This document shows, piece by piece, positions 1 to 12,300 of a DNA stretch of 64,000 nucleotides. This DNA is from Liolophura sinensis (taxonomy: Eukaryota > Mollusca > Polyplacophora > Chitonida > Chitonidae). Each line of letters opens with the position of its first letter. Positions within the stretch are counted from its first letter, which is position 1. The stretch covers positions 67,001 to 131,000 of the forward strand of contig NC_088305.1 in NCBI RefSeq assembly GCF_032854445.1. The letters are read 5' to 3'. Under the pieces are notes generated by a model, which was not told the DNA's origin, did not search any database, and saw nothing but the letters and a program-made list of their open reading frames with translations. Made by a program: the position numbers and the translations under genes.

Positions 1-321
1 CAGAGCTTCTGTATGAAAACTGACTATCTCTGCATAATCAGGCACCAGAATGACATGATGGACAGACAGATGGACATACAGACAGGACTATGACAAGACT
101 TCTTAGCCCTATGGGTGTGACGAGTACAAACAAACCCACATGCCAATGGCAGTTCTCTATGCGACTCTTAACACCCAGCACCCAGCTCAATCTTCAACAG
201 AATGCTTATCTTGTCTGGGTACCAAGAAGTTACATTGAATGATCATGTCTGATGTGCAGGTAAACACAATCAAGGTAAGTGAAATAAGAAATTCTCCACC
301 AGTGGTTGTATTAATACTCAC

Positions 322-394
322 ATAATAAGTAGTTGGCTTTTCTTGCAAATACTTCAATTGAGGTGTGGTACTGTGGCTACAGATCAGAGCCACC
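322..394 (-). CDS. MRH gene exon 4 (VALICS..YLQEKPTTYY)
   Basis: Acceptor CATACCAG above 394; donor GTGAGTATT below 322. The first base completes an Arg codon begun in exon 3, followed by 24 codons ending TTYY in phase 0. The motif L-x-C followed by Tyr-rich sequence fits the last strands of an MRH domain. At least one further exon must lie left of the window. I saw none in 1-321. Confidence 0.65.
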
Positions 395-3300
395 CTGGTA
401 TGTCTGTGAACAGTGACAATAAAAGAAATGAACTCAAAATTGTACTATCTTCTTTGCTTAATCACAGGTTTTTGAAAGTTCTGACCAGTTTAAAAATATT
501 CCAGTAAAGTTATCAAAATGGCTACAAACTGGTCAGACTGACACACAGAATCTAAAAACTAACACGTCAAATCAGTTATCAACTGTCCTCATCAAAAAGC
601 TTGAATTCAAACTTGATTTACAATGTTAATTGAAATTCCATCTAGCACTATGGGAGACACATGTATCCCACACTGTAGTCTAGCAGTAGGCAATCAGAAT
701 TAGAATCAGAATTAAAACTACAATAGTTGTATTCTATGATGTGTGAGTTCAGCTCATGCTGGCTTCCTCCCCGACCAGACACCAGGTCTCCAGCAACTTG
801 CGGATGGTCGTGAGTTTCTCCCAGACTCGGCCCCGTTTCCCTCCACCATAATGCTGGCCGTCATTGTATAAGTGAAATATTTTGAGTGTGGCGTTAAACA
901 ACAATTAAACATATAAACAATTAAATAAAACAGTAACAAGAGCATTAACTATCGACTATTTATTGTCACAAATTAGGCCTCCAAAAGTCTGTGAGAGCGG
1001 GAGAATGTACGAATTCCTTGTCTAAAGCCCTCCAAACATCTGTGAAAACAGGAAAACGTATGAATTCCTTGTCTACAGCCCTCCAAAAGTCTGTGAGAAC
1101 AGGGGAATGTATGAATTCCTTGTCTACAGCCCTCCAAAAGTCTGTGAGAACAGGGGAATGTATGAATTCTTTGTCTACAGCCCTCCAAAAGTCTGTGAGA
1201 ACAGGGGAATGTATGAATTCTTTGTCTACAGCCCTCCAAAAGTCTGTGAGAACAAGGGAATGTATGAATTCCTTGTCTACAGCCCTCCAAAAGTCTGTGA
1301 GAACAGGGGAATGTATGAATTCCTTGTCTACAGCCCTCCAAAAGTCTGTGAGAACAGGGGAATGTATGAATTCCTTAACTACGGCCCTCCAAAAGTCTGT
1401 GAGAACAGGGGAATGTATGAATTCCTTGTCTACAGCCCTCCAAAAGTCTGTGAGAACAGGGGAATGTATGAATTCCTTGTCTACAGCCCTCCAAAAGTCT
1501 GTGAGAACAGGGGAATGTATGAGTTCCTTGTCTAAAGCCATCCAAAAGTCTGTGAGAACAGGGGAATGTATGAATTCCTTGTCTACAGCCCTCCAAAAGT
1601 CTGTGAGAACAGGAGAATGTACGAATTCCTTGTCCACAGCACTCCACAAGTCTGAGAGAACAGGCGAATGTATGAATTCCTTGTCTACAGCCCTCCAAAA
1701 GTCTGTGAGAACAGAAGAATGTATGAATTCCTTGTCTACAGCCCTCCACAAGTCTGTGAGAACAGGGGAATGTATGAATTCTTTGTCTACAGCCCTCCAA
1801 AAGTCTGTGAGAACAGGGGAATGTACGAATTCCTTGTCTAAAGCCCTCCAAACATCTGTGAAAACAGGAAAATGTATGAATTCCTTGTCTACAGCCCTCC
1901 AAAAGTCTGTGAGAACAGGGGAATGTATGAATTCCTTGTCTACAGCCCTCCAAAAGTCTGTGAGAACAGGGGAATGTATGAATTCCTTGTCTACAGCCCT
2001 CCATAAGTCTGAGAGAACAGGCGAATGTATGAATTCTTTGTCTACATTCCTCCAAAAGTCTGTGAGAACAGGGGAATGTATGAATTCCTTGTCTACAGCC
2101 CTCCACAAGTCTGAGAAAACAGGGGAATGTATGAGTTCCTTGTCTAAAGCCATTCAAAAGTCTTTGAGAATGAGGGAATGTCTGAATTCCTTGTCTACAG
2201 CCCTCCAAAAGTCTGTGAGAACAGGGGAATGTATGAATTCCTTGTCTACATTCCTCCAAAAGTCTTTGAGAACAGGAGAATGTACAAATTCCTTGTCTAC
2301 AGCCCTCCAAAAGTCTGTGAGAACAGGGGAATGTATAAATTCCTTGTCTACCTCCCTCCAAAAGTCAGTGAGAACAGGAGAATGTATGAATTCCTTGCCT
2401 AAGCCAGGTGTGAACACCCACCTTGTGTGTCCTAGTGACTGAAGAAACATGGTTAATAAAGCATACCAGAACCCGGATGTCCGAAATATACCACTTCCAT
2501 CCCCCAACATTTCCAAAAATAAAGAAGGAAAACATAAAAGAAATAGCAGGATGTCGTGTTACTTAATTTGGACGTGCAGAAATCTAGCAATCAGAAGAGA
2601 ACACAGTGGCATGCACTTCTGGTACATCCAGTTTGCACGTGCAGAAATCTAGCAATCAGAAGAGAACACAGTGGTGTGCACTTCTGGTACATCCAGTTTG
2701 CACGTGCAGAAATCTAGCAATCAGAAGAGAACACAGTGGCATCCACTTCTGGTACATCCAGTTTGCACGTGCAGAAATCTAGCAATCAGAAGAGAACACA
2801 GTGGCGTGCACTTCTGGTACATCCAGTTTGCACGTGCAGAAATCTAGCAATCAGAAATGAATACAGTGTGCATGAAAACCCATTACTGCACTAATGACCT
2901 GAACAGGAGTAATTATGAAAATAACTACCCGATTGTGAATAAACCTACGCATGCACAAAATAGGGAAGATGTATGCTAAGTTTCAAGGAAATAGGTTCAG
3001 TACTTTAGGAAGAGTTGCATTGACAAAATCTGAGTACATGTACATGGAAAACTATGTTCGCAACGTCCTGAATGGGCGTAATAATGAAAAGAATTACATG
3101 ATTGCCATTAAACATAGGTTAAAGGTTCCCATGATTGGCAAAATGTGTGGTAAGTTTCACTGAAATTGGCACAGAAGTTTGGGAGGAGATGCGTGGACAA
3201 AATCGCATCTACAGACAGACAGACAGATGGAGGGACCTCCTAACTTCACTGAATGGGGTATAATAACAAAGCTGAGCTACATGTACATATAGGCACATAC

Positions 3301-6300
3301 ACACCTTGTCACTGGCGTGGAGCTCGGTGTTTTTACAGTGTAGTTCAGTGCCAAGTTTTTGTCCTCAGGGGAACCAGTGAAAACCACCGAACCTGATCTT
3401 CCCAAAACGTAATACGACCCCTTATTACGTTGGCACATCTATTCAAAAATAGAAAAAAGAAAAAAAAATTACATGTATGGCCATGTTATAAATACTCCTA
3501 CATTTAACTCTTTCTACTGAAGAGGACGCCTGAGGGGATAAATTATAAATACATGTATGGTTATGTTGTCAGACTTCTACGCCTAAACTCTTTCTACTGA
3601 AGAGGACACCTGAGGGGATAAATTATAAATACATGTATGGTTATGTTGTCAGATTTCTACGACTAAACTCTTTCTACTGAAGAGGACACCTGAGGGGATA
3701 AATTATACATACATGTATGACTATGTTATCAGACTTCTACGCCTAAACCCTTTTGTACTGAACAGGACATCTGAGGGGATAAACTATTAATACATGTATG
3801 GTTATAAACAGACTTCTACAATTAATACTGAATACGACACCTCAGGACATATGTTATAATAACTATTATTATTATAAAAACATGTCTGAACCAAACTAAC
3901 AATTCTGTCGAGATTTGTTCAGGTTACATTTCTGGGTGAAAACCTAGTATGATGCATTCAACAGAATCCATTTAAATACCTGTGTTTTGAGACATATACG
4001 TGTAGTACAATACTGACGAGTGATGACATCAGTGATTTAAGGTACGGCAAGCTCAAACTGCCAATTGTACACACTGGATATGTTCCAAATTTATGTTCAA
4101 ATGTCAAATGTTGTACAAAAAATGATGTTCTTGTATAATCTGGAGTTTTATCTCAAAACCAAATAATGATGTTCTTGTATGGTCTGGAGTTTTATCTCAA
4201 AACCAAATAATGATGTTCTTGTATGGTCTGGAGTTTTATCTCAAAACCAAATAATGATGTTCTTGTATGGTCTGGAGTTTTATCTCAAAACCAAATAATG
4301 ATGTTCTTGTATGGTCTGGAGTTTTATCTAAAAACCAAATAATAATGTTCTAGTACAGTCTGGAGTTTTATGTAAAAACCAAATAATGAAGTTCTAGTAT
4401 AGTCTGGAGCTTTACCTAAAAACTAAATAATGATGTTTTAGTATAGTCTGGAGTTTTATCTCAAAACCAAATAATGATGTTCTAGTAGAGCCTGGTGTTT
4501 TATCTAAGAAACAAAAAATTATGCTCCAGTATAGTCTGGAGTTTTATCTAAAAATCAAATAACAATGTTCTAGTACAGTCTGGAGTTTTATCTAAAAAAC
4601 AAATAATGAAGGTCTGGAGTTTTATCTAAAAACCAAATAATGATGTTCTTGTACAGTCTGGAGTTTTATCTAAGAAACAAATAATGATGCTCCAGTATAG
4701 TCTGGAGTTTTATCTAAAAATCAAATAACAATGTTCCAGTACAGCCTGGAGTTTTATCTAAAAATCAAATAACAATGTTCTAGTACACTCTGGAGTTTTA
4801 TCTAAAAATCAAATAACAATGTTCCAGTACAGTCTGGAGTTTTATCTAAAAATCAAATAACAATGTTCTAGTACAGTCTGGAGTTTTATCTAAAAAACAA
4901 ATAATGATGCTCGAGTATAGTCTGGAGTTTTATCTAAAAACCAAATAATGATGTTCTAGTACAGCCTGGTGTTTTATCAAAAAAAAAAACAAAAAAATAA
5001 TGCTCCAGTATAGTCTGGAGTTTTATGTTCTAGTATAGTCTGGAGTTATATCTAAAAACCAAATAATGATGTTCTAGTATAGTCTGGAGTTTTATCTAAA
5101 AACCAAATAATGATGTTCTAGTATAGTCTGGAGTTTTATCAAAAAGCCAAATAATGATGTTTTAGTATACTCAAAACCAAATAATGATGTTCTAGTACAG
5201 CCTGGTGTTTTATCAAAAAAAAAACAAAAAAATAATGCTCCAGTATAGTCTGGAGTTTTATGTTCTAGTATAGTCTGGTGTTTTATCTAAAAACAAAAAA
5301 TTATGTTCAGGTACAGTCTGGAGTTTTATCTAAAAACAAAAAATGATGTTCTAGTATAGTCTGGAGTTTTATCTAAAAATCAAATAACAATGTTCCAGTA
5401 GAGTCTGGAGTTTTATCTAAAAACCCAATACAGCCATGTTAACAGACAGGTAAGAAGTTTTTTATTATATAATGGTGGATTGGTCGAATTTATGGGTAAA
5501 CGAAACTGGTAAGCCACAGAAGTTTGTCATGGTTGTGCATACAGATATGCACACCAATACTGGAAGACAAATAGCTTTCTTCTTTGAACAGCTGTGTAAT
5601 CCATTGGATGATGTAGGTCTACTATACATTATCAACATCACCACAGTGACCACAGTGACCACAGTGACCAGCATGTACATATCCTTAAGTGGGAACAACT
5701 GTGTAATCCATTGGATGATGTAGGTTTACCATACATTATCAACATCACCACTGTGACCACAGTGACCACAGTGACCACAGTGACCAGCATGTACATATCC
5801 TTAAGTGGGAACAACTGTGCAATCCATTGGATGATGTAGGTTTACCATACATTATCAACATCACCACTGTGACCACAGTGACCACAGTGACCAGCACGTA
5901 CATATCCTGAAGTGGGAACAACTGTGTAATCCATTGGATGATGTAGGTCTACCATACATTATCAACATCACCACTGTGACCACAGTGACCACAGTGACCA
6001 GCATGTACATATCCTTAAGTGGGAATGGCTCACATGCAGTTTGCACCTTTGTATTGCTTTGTGATCTACAAAAGGAGTGAGCTGGTGCATGGCCAATGTG
6101 ACTTTTATAAGATCACTAAGATAATAATGGGGTAACAGTATTAAAGGTATCGCGAAACCTGATGATATTAGGGTAACAGTATTAAAGGTATCACGAAACC
6201 TGATGATAATGGGGTAACAGTATTAAAGGTATCACAAAATCTGATGATATTGGGGTAACAGTATTAAAGGTATCACAAAACTGATGATAATGGGGTAACA

Positions 6301-9300
6301 GTATTAAAGGTATCACAAAATCTGATGATAATGGGGTAACAGTATTAAAAGTATAACGAAACCTGATGATAATGGTGTAACAGTGTTAAAGGTATCACAA
6401 AATCTAATGATAATGGGGTAACAGTATTAAAGGTATCGCGAAACCTGATGATATTGGGGTAACAGTATTAAAGGTATCACGAAACCTGATGATAATGGGG
6501 TAACAGTATTAAAGGTATCACGAAACCTGATGATAATGGGGTAACAGTATTAAAGGTATCACAAAACCTGATGATAATGGGGTAACAGTATTAAAGGTAT
6601 CACAAAACCTGATGATAATGGGGTAACAGTATTAAAAGTATCACGAAACCTGATGATAATGGTGTAACAGTGTTAAAGGTATCACAAAATTTAATGATAA
6701 TGGGGTAACAGTATTAAAGCTATCGCGAAACCTGATGATATTGGGGTAACAGTATTAAAGGTATCACAAAATCTGATGATAATGGGGTAACAGTATTAGA
6801 AGTATCACGAAACCTGATGATAATGGGGTAACAGTATTAAAGGTATCACGAAACCTGATGATAATGGTGTAACAGTGTTAAAGGTATCACGAAATCTAAT
6901 GACAATGGGGTAACAGTATTAAAGGTATCACGAAACCTGATGATAATGGTGTAACAGTGTTAAAGGTATCACGAAATCTAATGATAATGGGGTAACAGTA
7001 TTAAAGGTATCACAAAATCTGATGATAATGGGGTAACAGTATTAAAAGTATCACAAAACCTGATGATAATGGGGTAACAGTATTAAAGGTATCACGAAAC
7101 CTGATGATAATGGTGTAACAGTGTTAAAGGTATCACAAAATCTAATGATAATGGGGTAATAGTATTAAAGGTATCGCGAAACCTGATGATATTGGGGTAA
7201 CAGTATTAAAGGTACTACGAAACCTGATGATAATGGGGTAACAGTATTAAAGGTATCACAAAATCTGATGATAATGGGGTAACAGTATTAAAGGTATCAC
7301 GAAACCTGATGATAATGGTGTAACAGTGTTAAAGGTATCACAAAATCTAATGATAATGGGGTAACAGTATTAAAGGTATTGCGAAACCTGATGATATTGG
7401 GGTAACAGTATTAAAGGTATCACGAAACCTGATGATAATGGTGTAACAGTGTTAAAGGTATCACAAAATCTAATGATAATGGGGTAACAGTATTAAAGGT
7501 ATCACAAAATCTGATGATAATGGGGTAACAGTATTAAAAGTATCACAAAACCTGATGATAATGGGGTAACAGTATTAAAGGTATCACGAAACCTGATGAT
7601 AATGGTGTAACAGTGTTAAAGGTATCACAAAATCTAATGATAATGGGGTAACAGTATTAAAGGTATTGCGAAACCTGATGATATTGGGGTAACAGTATTA
7701 AAGGTATCACGAAACCTGATGGTAATGGTGTAACAGTGTTAAAGGTATCACGAAATCTGATAATAATGGGGGTAACAGTATTAAAGGTATCACAAAACCT
7801 GATGATAATGGTGTAACAGTGTTAAAGGTATCACAAAACCTGATGATAATGGTGTAACAGTGTTAAAAGTATCACAAAACTTGATGATAATGGTGTAACA
7901 GTATTAAAGGTATCATGAAATCTGATAATAATGGGGGTAACAGTATTAAAGGTATCATGAAACCTGATGATAATGGTGTAACAGTGTTAAAGGTATCACA
8001 AAATCTAATGATAATGGGGTAACAGTATTAAAGGTATCACACAACCTGATGATAATGGGGTAACAGTATTAAAGGTATCACACAACCTGATGATAATGGG
8101 GTAACAGTATTAAAGGTATCACAAAACCTGATGATAATGGTGTAACAGTGTTAAAAGTATCACAAAACCTGATGATAATGGTGTAACAGTATTAAAGGTA
8201 CCACGAAACCTGATGATAATGGGGTAACAGTATTAAAGGTATCACGAAACCTGAATTACATGCAGATAAAAACACCAAATTTGGTAGTGAACAAGAGTTT
8301 GTCATTAGAAGGATGAATGCAAAACGTCACCTCAATATGTAAAGAGCTTTTTAGATACCAATGGCATCCTTAACATTTGTACACCAGGGTACAATAGTCT
8401 ACTGGTTAAAAGCACTTGTCTTTCAATAGTTAACTGGGAAACATGGGATGTGGGCTCAAAACCAGCCAGAGATTGGGAATTTATAAATTATCCCCATTCT
8501 TACTGGCTGTACGGCCTTGGTGACAATGTAGTTACAATGCTGGTGTTACCATTTGTGGAATCTGAACTTCATTGAGGACCATTGCCTTCCACCAATATGG
8601 TGTCCATATCTGTACGTTATGTGTGGGAAAGCTTGTCAGTACCTTGCGATAGGCTGGCTTACCACTGGCACATTACTCTACCAAAAAAAAAAAAAAATGA
8701 CTGCTTTCAGGCCATCATCAAAACTATCTTTGTGGGGGCTGAGAGGCTACTCAACCCACCCTACAAAAAATGTCTTCCTCTAAAATATTTATTTGGGTTT
8801 TGATAGATTTTTTTCTTCAAAACTTTTATAATGCTGGCATATCAAGTTTGGATGGAGAAATGTAGCAATCAGAAGACAGCTGGAAATATTTGCGTAGAGT
8901 TAGAATAGGTCAATAAAACATAAGTTGAAGAAGATCTGAACACCAATAATAAACTGAATAATCAGTGATTATTATTAAGCATGTAGATGTCTAGATCACT
9001 GAAAAAGATATACACAGTTTCAAGGAAATTTATACAATACTTCGGGAGTTGCTCGGACAAAATCTGTCTACATGAAAATCCACTGCTGCACCTGGTACAT
9101 GTACCTGAACGAGAGTAATTATGAAATAATTACCTGATTGTAAACTGAAGTCTAGATGAAAGGGAAGATGTATGCAAAGTTTCACTGAAATAGGTTCAGT
9201 GTTTCAGGAAGAGTTTCATGGGCAAACTCTGAATACATGGAAAAGCACTACTATGCAAAGTCCTAAATGGGGCATTCATGAAAATAATTATCCCAACTGT

Positions 9301-12300
9301 CATTAAATTTAAGCATGCACAAACTGAAATGACAGGCAAGATGTATGGTAGGTTTCATCAAATCAGTGCTATAGTTTGGGTGGAGTTACATAGACAAAAT
9401 CTGACAGACACATTGATTGTAGTATTCTAGTATGGGCATATCCGTACAACCCCATCCTATTTTACTACCAACAATGACTTTTTTAAGGATGGCCTCATTG
9501 AAGTAAAGAATTCTTGAGCATGGCATCAAAATTCAAGAATTAAGCAGCTTACCTCATAAGGCATCAAGAACAGAACCTAACTCTTGTATGCTCTTGTCCT
9601 TGTATGCAAAATTCGAGTTTAATGCAGCAAAAATGGGAAAGTACTCGTACACATAGTTGTACATAGAACACACATTAACCAATAAAGTCATTACTTAAAA
9701 TTGTAACTGACTGTAACTGGCAGGCATGCAAGGCGTCTTCGACGGAAAATCTTGTTGTCATTGTATGTTTACATCTTTGTAAAAACCTGACCTTAATGTA
9801 TGTACAGTGTACCTGTGTTTTTAGTTCTTTTTGAAATACCACCCTTAACATTTACCTGAACACTGATTAACATTTTCAGTAATTAACACACACCTATGGA
9901 GTCTCTCCCTCATGTCAAGAAGCTTTACATATACAGTATGACATACCACCCTCAACATGTACCTTAAAGTAGAAGAATTAGGTAAATTTGGAGTAAGGTT
10001 CATCGTACAGAAATCTGAAAACTATCCGTTTTCCACACACGTTTGTTTTATTTATAAAGAGTGTTAAAAGGCATTCAAATATTTGAACACCATGGTGGAC
10101 TATAGGTGTCATACTGACGGTATCTAGGAACTCTAAAGTCAGATCACCTTTTCTTCCTGAGGTTCACTAAAAGGAAAGCATTTCTCAGAACGTTAGTTCA
10201 GTAATCTTTTACCCATGGGTACCCATGAGTTATCCCAATCTTCAGTGTCATGATTAGAGTTGGAACAACTTTCTATGAGGTCAGGACGGTCCATAAAGCC
10301 CACCTTAGAATTCCAAAGGGATTTTCTCCTTTAACACTGAATAGACAGGAAGACTGAAAATCCTAAGTTGAATTTATTACATAACCTGCACTAATGAAAA
10401 TACTCTTTAAATGCTCTATTCTCCAAATGTTAGAAACTGTTACATAAATACTGGATAGGTACATGTATAGTACTATTATAGAAGAAGTATTCTTTTCATT
10501 TAATAAAACTGTAGTTTGATACAAGCCTCATGGGTATGACATGAGCTCCTGATGTAGCCTACATGGAGTTTATACAAGCAATTTAACAAGCCGTAAAAAC
10601 TTTGTGAGTTTTGAGCTCGTTTTGGTAATAAGAAATATTGGAATTTTTTATCAAACGTAGCAAAACATATGAGAGTGTGGAAAATATAGGAAAGTATAGA
10701 ATATATCGGAACACTCTGCGACCTGGGGTGGCCTGATGAAAAGCATGCAATGTCATTTTGCACTTGGATGTCCTACTGTTGTGAAATGACATGCAGCACA
10801 GGTAAATAACCTGAAATGTGGCTCATGGCCAAGTGCACATTTTGACAACTTATTCAGATATTCTTGCTCATCTTGGAAAAGTGTTTTTAGGTTTAACTAT
10901 TTTTACCTTACAGTTAAACCTATTGGAAAGACTTACATTTCAGAAGCAAAAGTAATATTTTACAGGATCTACTTGCCTCTAAATATACACTTTTGGGGTC
11001 AAACTTTTAGAGCAAATGTAGCAACTCCAAAACTGTGTATTGCAGCATAATGAGAACTTAATGAAACTTTATATTTATTAAAGGAAAAGATCTCTAAAAA
11101 TTGAGGTAGGTATCACTAAACAGACCACTTAAAACTATACGTAAGTATACTTTCATTTATTTTTTTAGAATTTTGTGCAAAGAATTAGAGGCGTTCAAAC
11201 ATATGAATTCTAAGGTGAGCTTTATGGACCATGCCATCAGGGGTTAGGAATTCTGACATCACAGAACGTTTTTTTTTAGGGCACGACACTGAATGTTGGA
11301 ATAACTCTTTTTGCTCATGAGTAAAAGATTACTGAAATAATGTTCCCAAAAATTCCTTCCTCCTAGTCAACATCAGGAAAACAAGGTGATGCGATGTGAG
11401 AGTTCCTAGATACCGTCAGTATGGCTCTTAAAGCCCACCATATTCAAATATCTGAATGCGTTTCAATACTCTTCAAAAAAATTTGAAAAAATAAATGAAA
11501 GTATTTTTACATATAGTTTTCAGCTGTCTGAATGATGAATTTTACTTCATATTTTAGCTTTCCATTACTTTAAAGAGGCTTATATTGGTACCACAAATAT
11601 TTTGGCTAAAAACCAATCTTCGCAAATCCTATCAAAAATTACCGTTCACAGAATATCAGCCTCGTCTGTGCACACATTACTATTCAAAATGGGTAACAAT
11701 CTTCCTCAAACTTATAATGTAGGTCACATCACTTACATTTACTTTTTCAAATTTTAGAGTCATTTTAACAATACATGTATGACTGAGTAAGTGAGCGAGT
11801 GCTTGGGGTTTAACGTCGTGCTCAACAATTCTTCAGTCATATGACGACGAAGGAATTGTTAGGGTGCATGTACGTGTAATGTATCTCCTTGTTGCAGGAT
11901 CGATTTACACCGCTCTTTTATCTAGTGCTGCTTCGCTGAGACGACTTACCGAAGGAAAGTAAGCCGCCCCGCCGGAGCCATTATACTGATACAGGTGAAC
12001 CAGTCATTGTTGAACGCCAAGCGAGGAAGTTACAACTTCCTCTCTTTTGAAGTCCTAGGTGTGACTCGACCCAGGACTGATCCTGGATCTACCGCACCCG
12101 AAGTGGACGCTCTACCAACTGTGCTATCTGGGCTGGTCAATACATGTATGTGTAGTACTGGTACGAGTCTGACACTTACTGAAAGGCATTAATTTGAGCT
12201 GTTTTTGGTAAATAAAAAAAATTTATTTGATTAGCAAATGAGGATTTTCAGATAAAAATTGCTGGAATGGCCTCTTTAAACAATGGCTCAATGATATTTA

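Noticed and set aside
991-2442. 483-codon plus-strand frame with 17-residue repeats
   Set aside because: It is the 51-bp array read through; the minus strand and other frames are equally open, and no conserved protein or splice context supports it.
9553-9640. Exon-like minus-strand stretch with a GTAAGC donor
   Set aside because: No acceptor, and it is not needed: MRH exons 2 and 3 join in phase without it.
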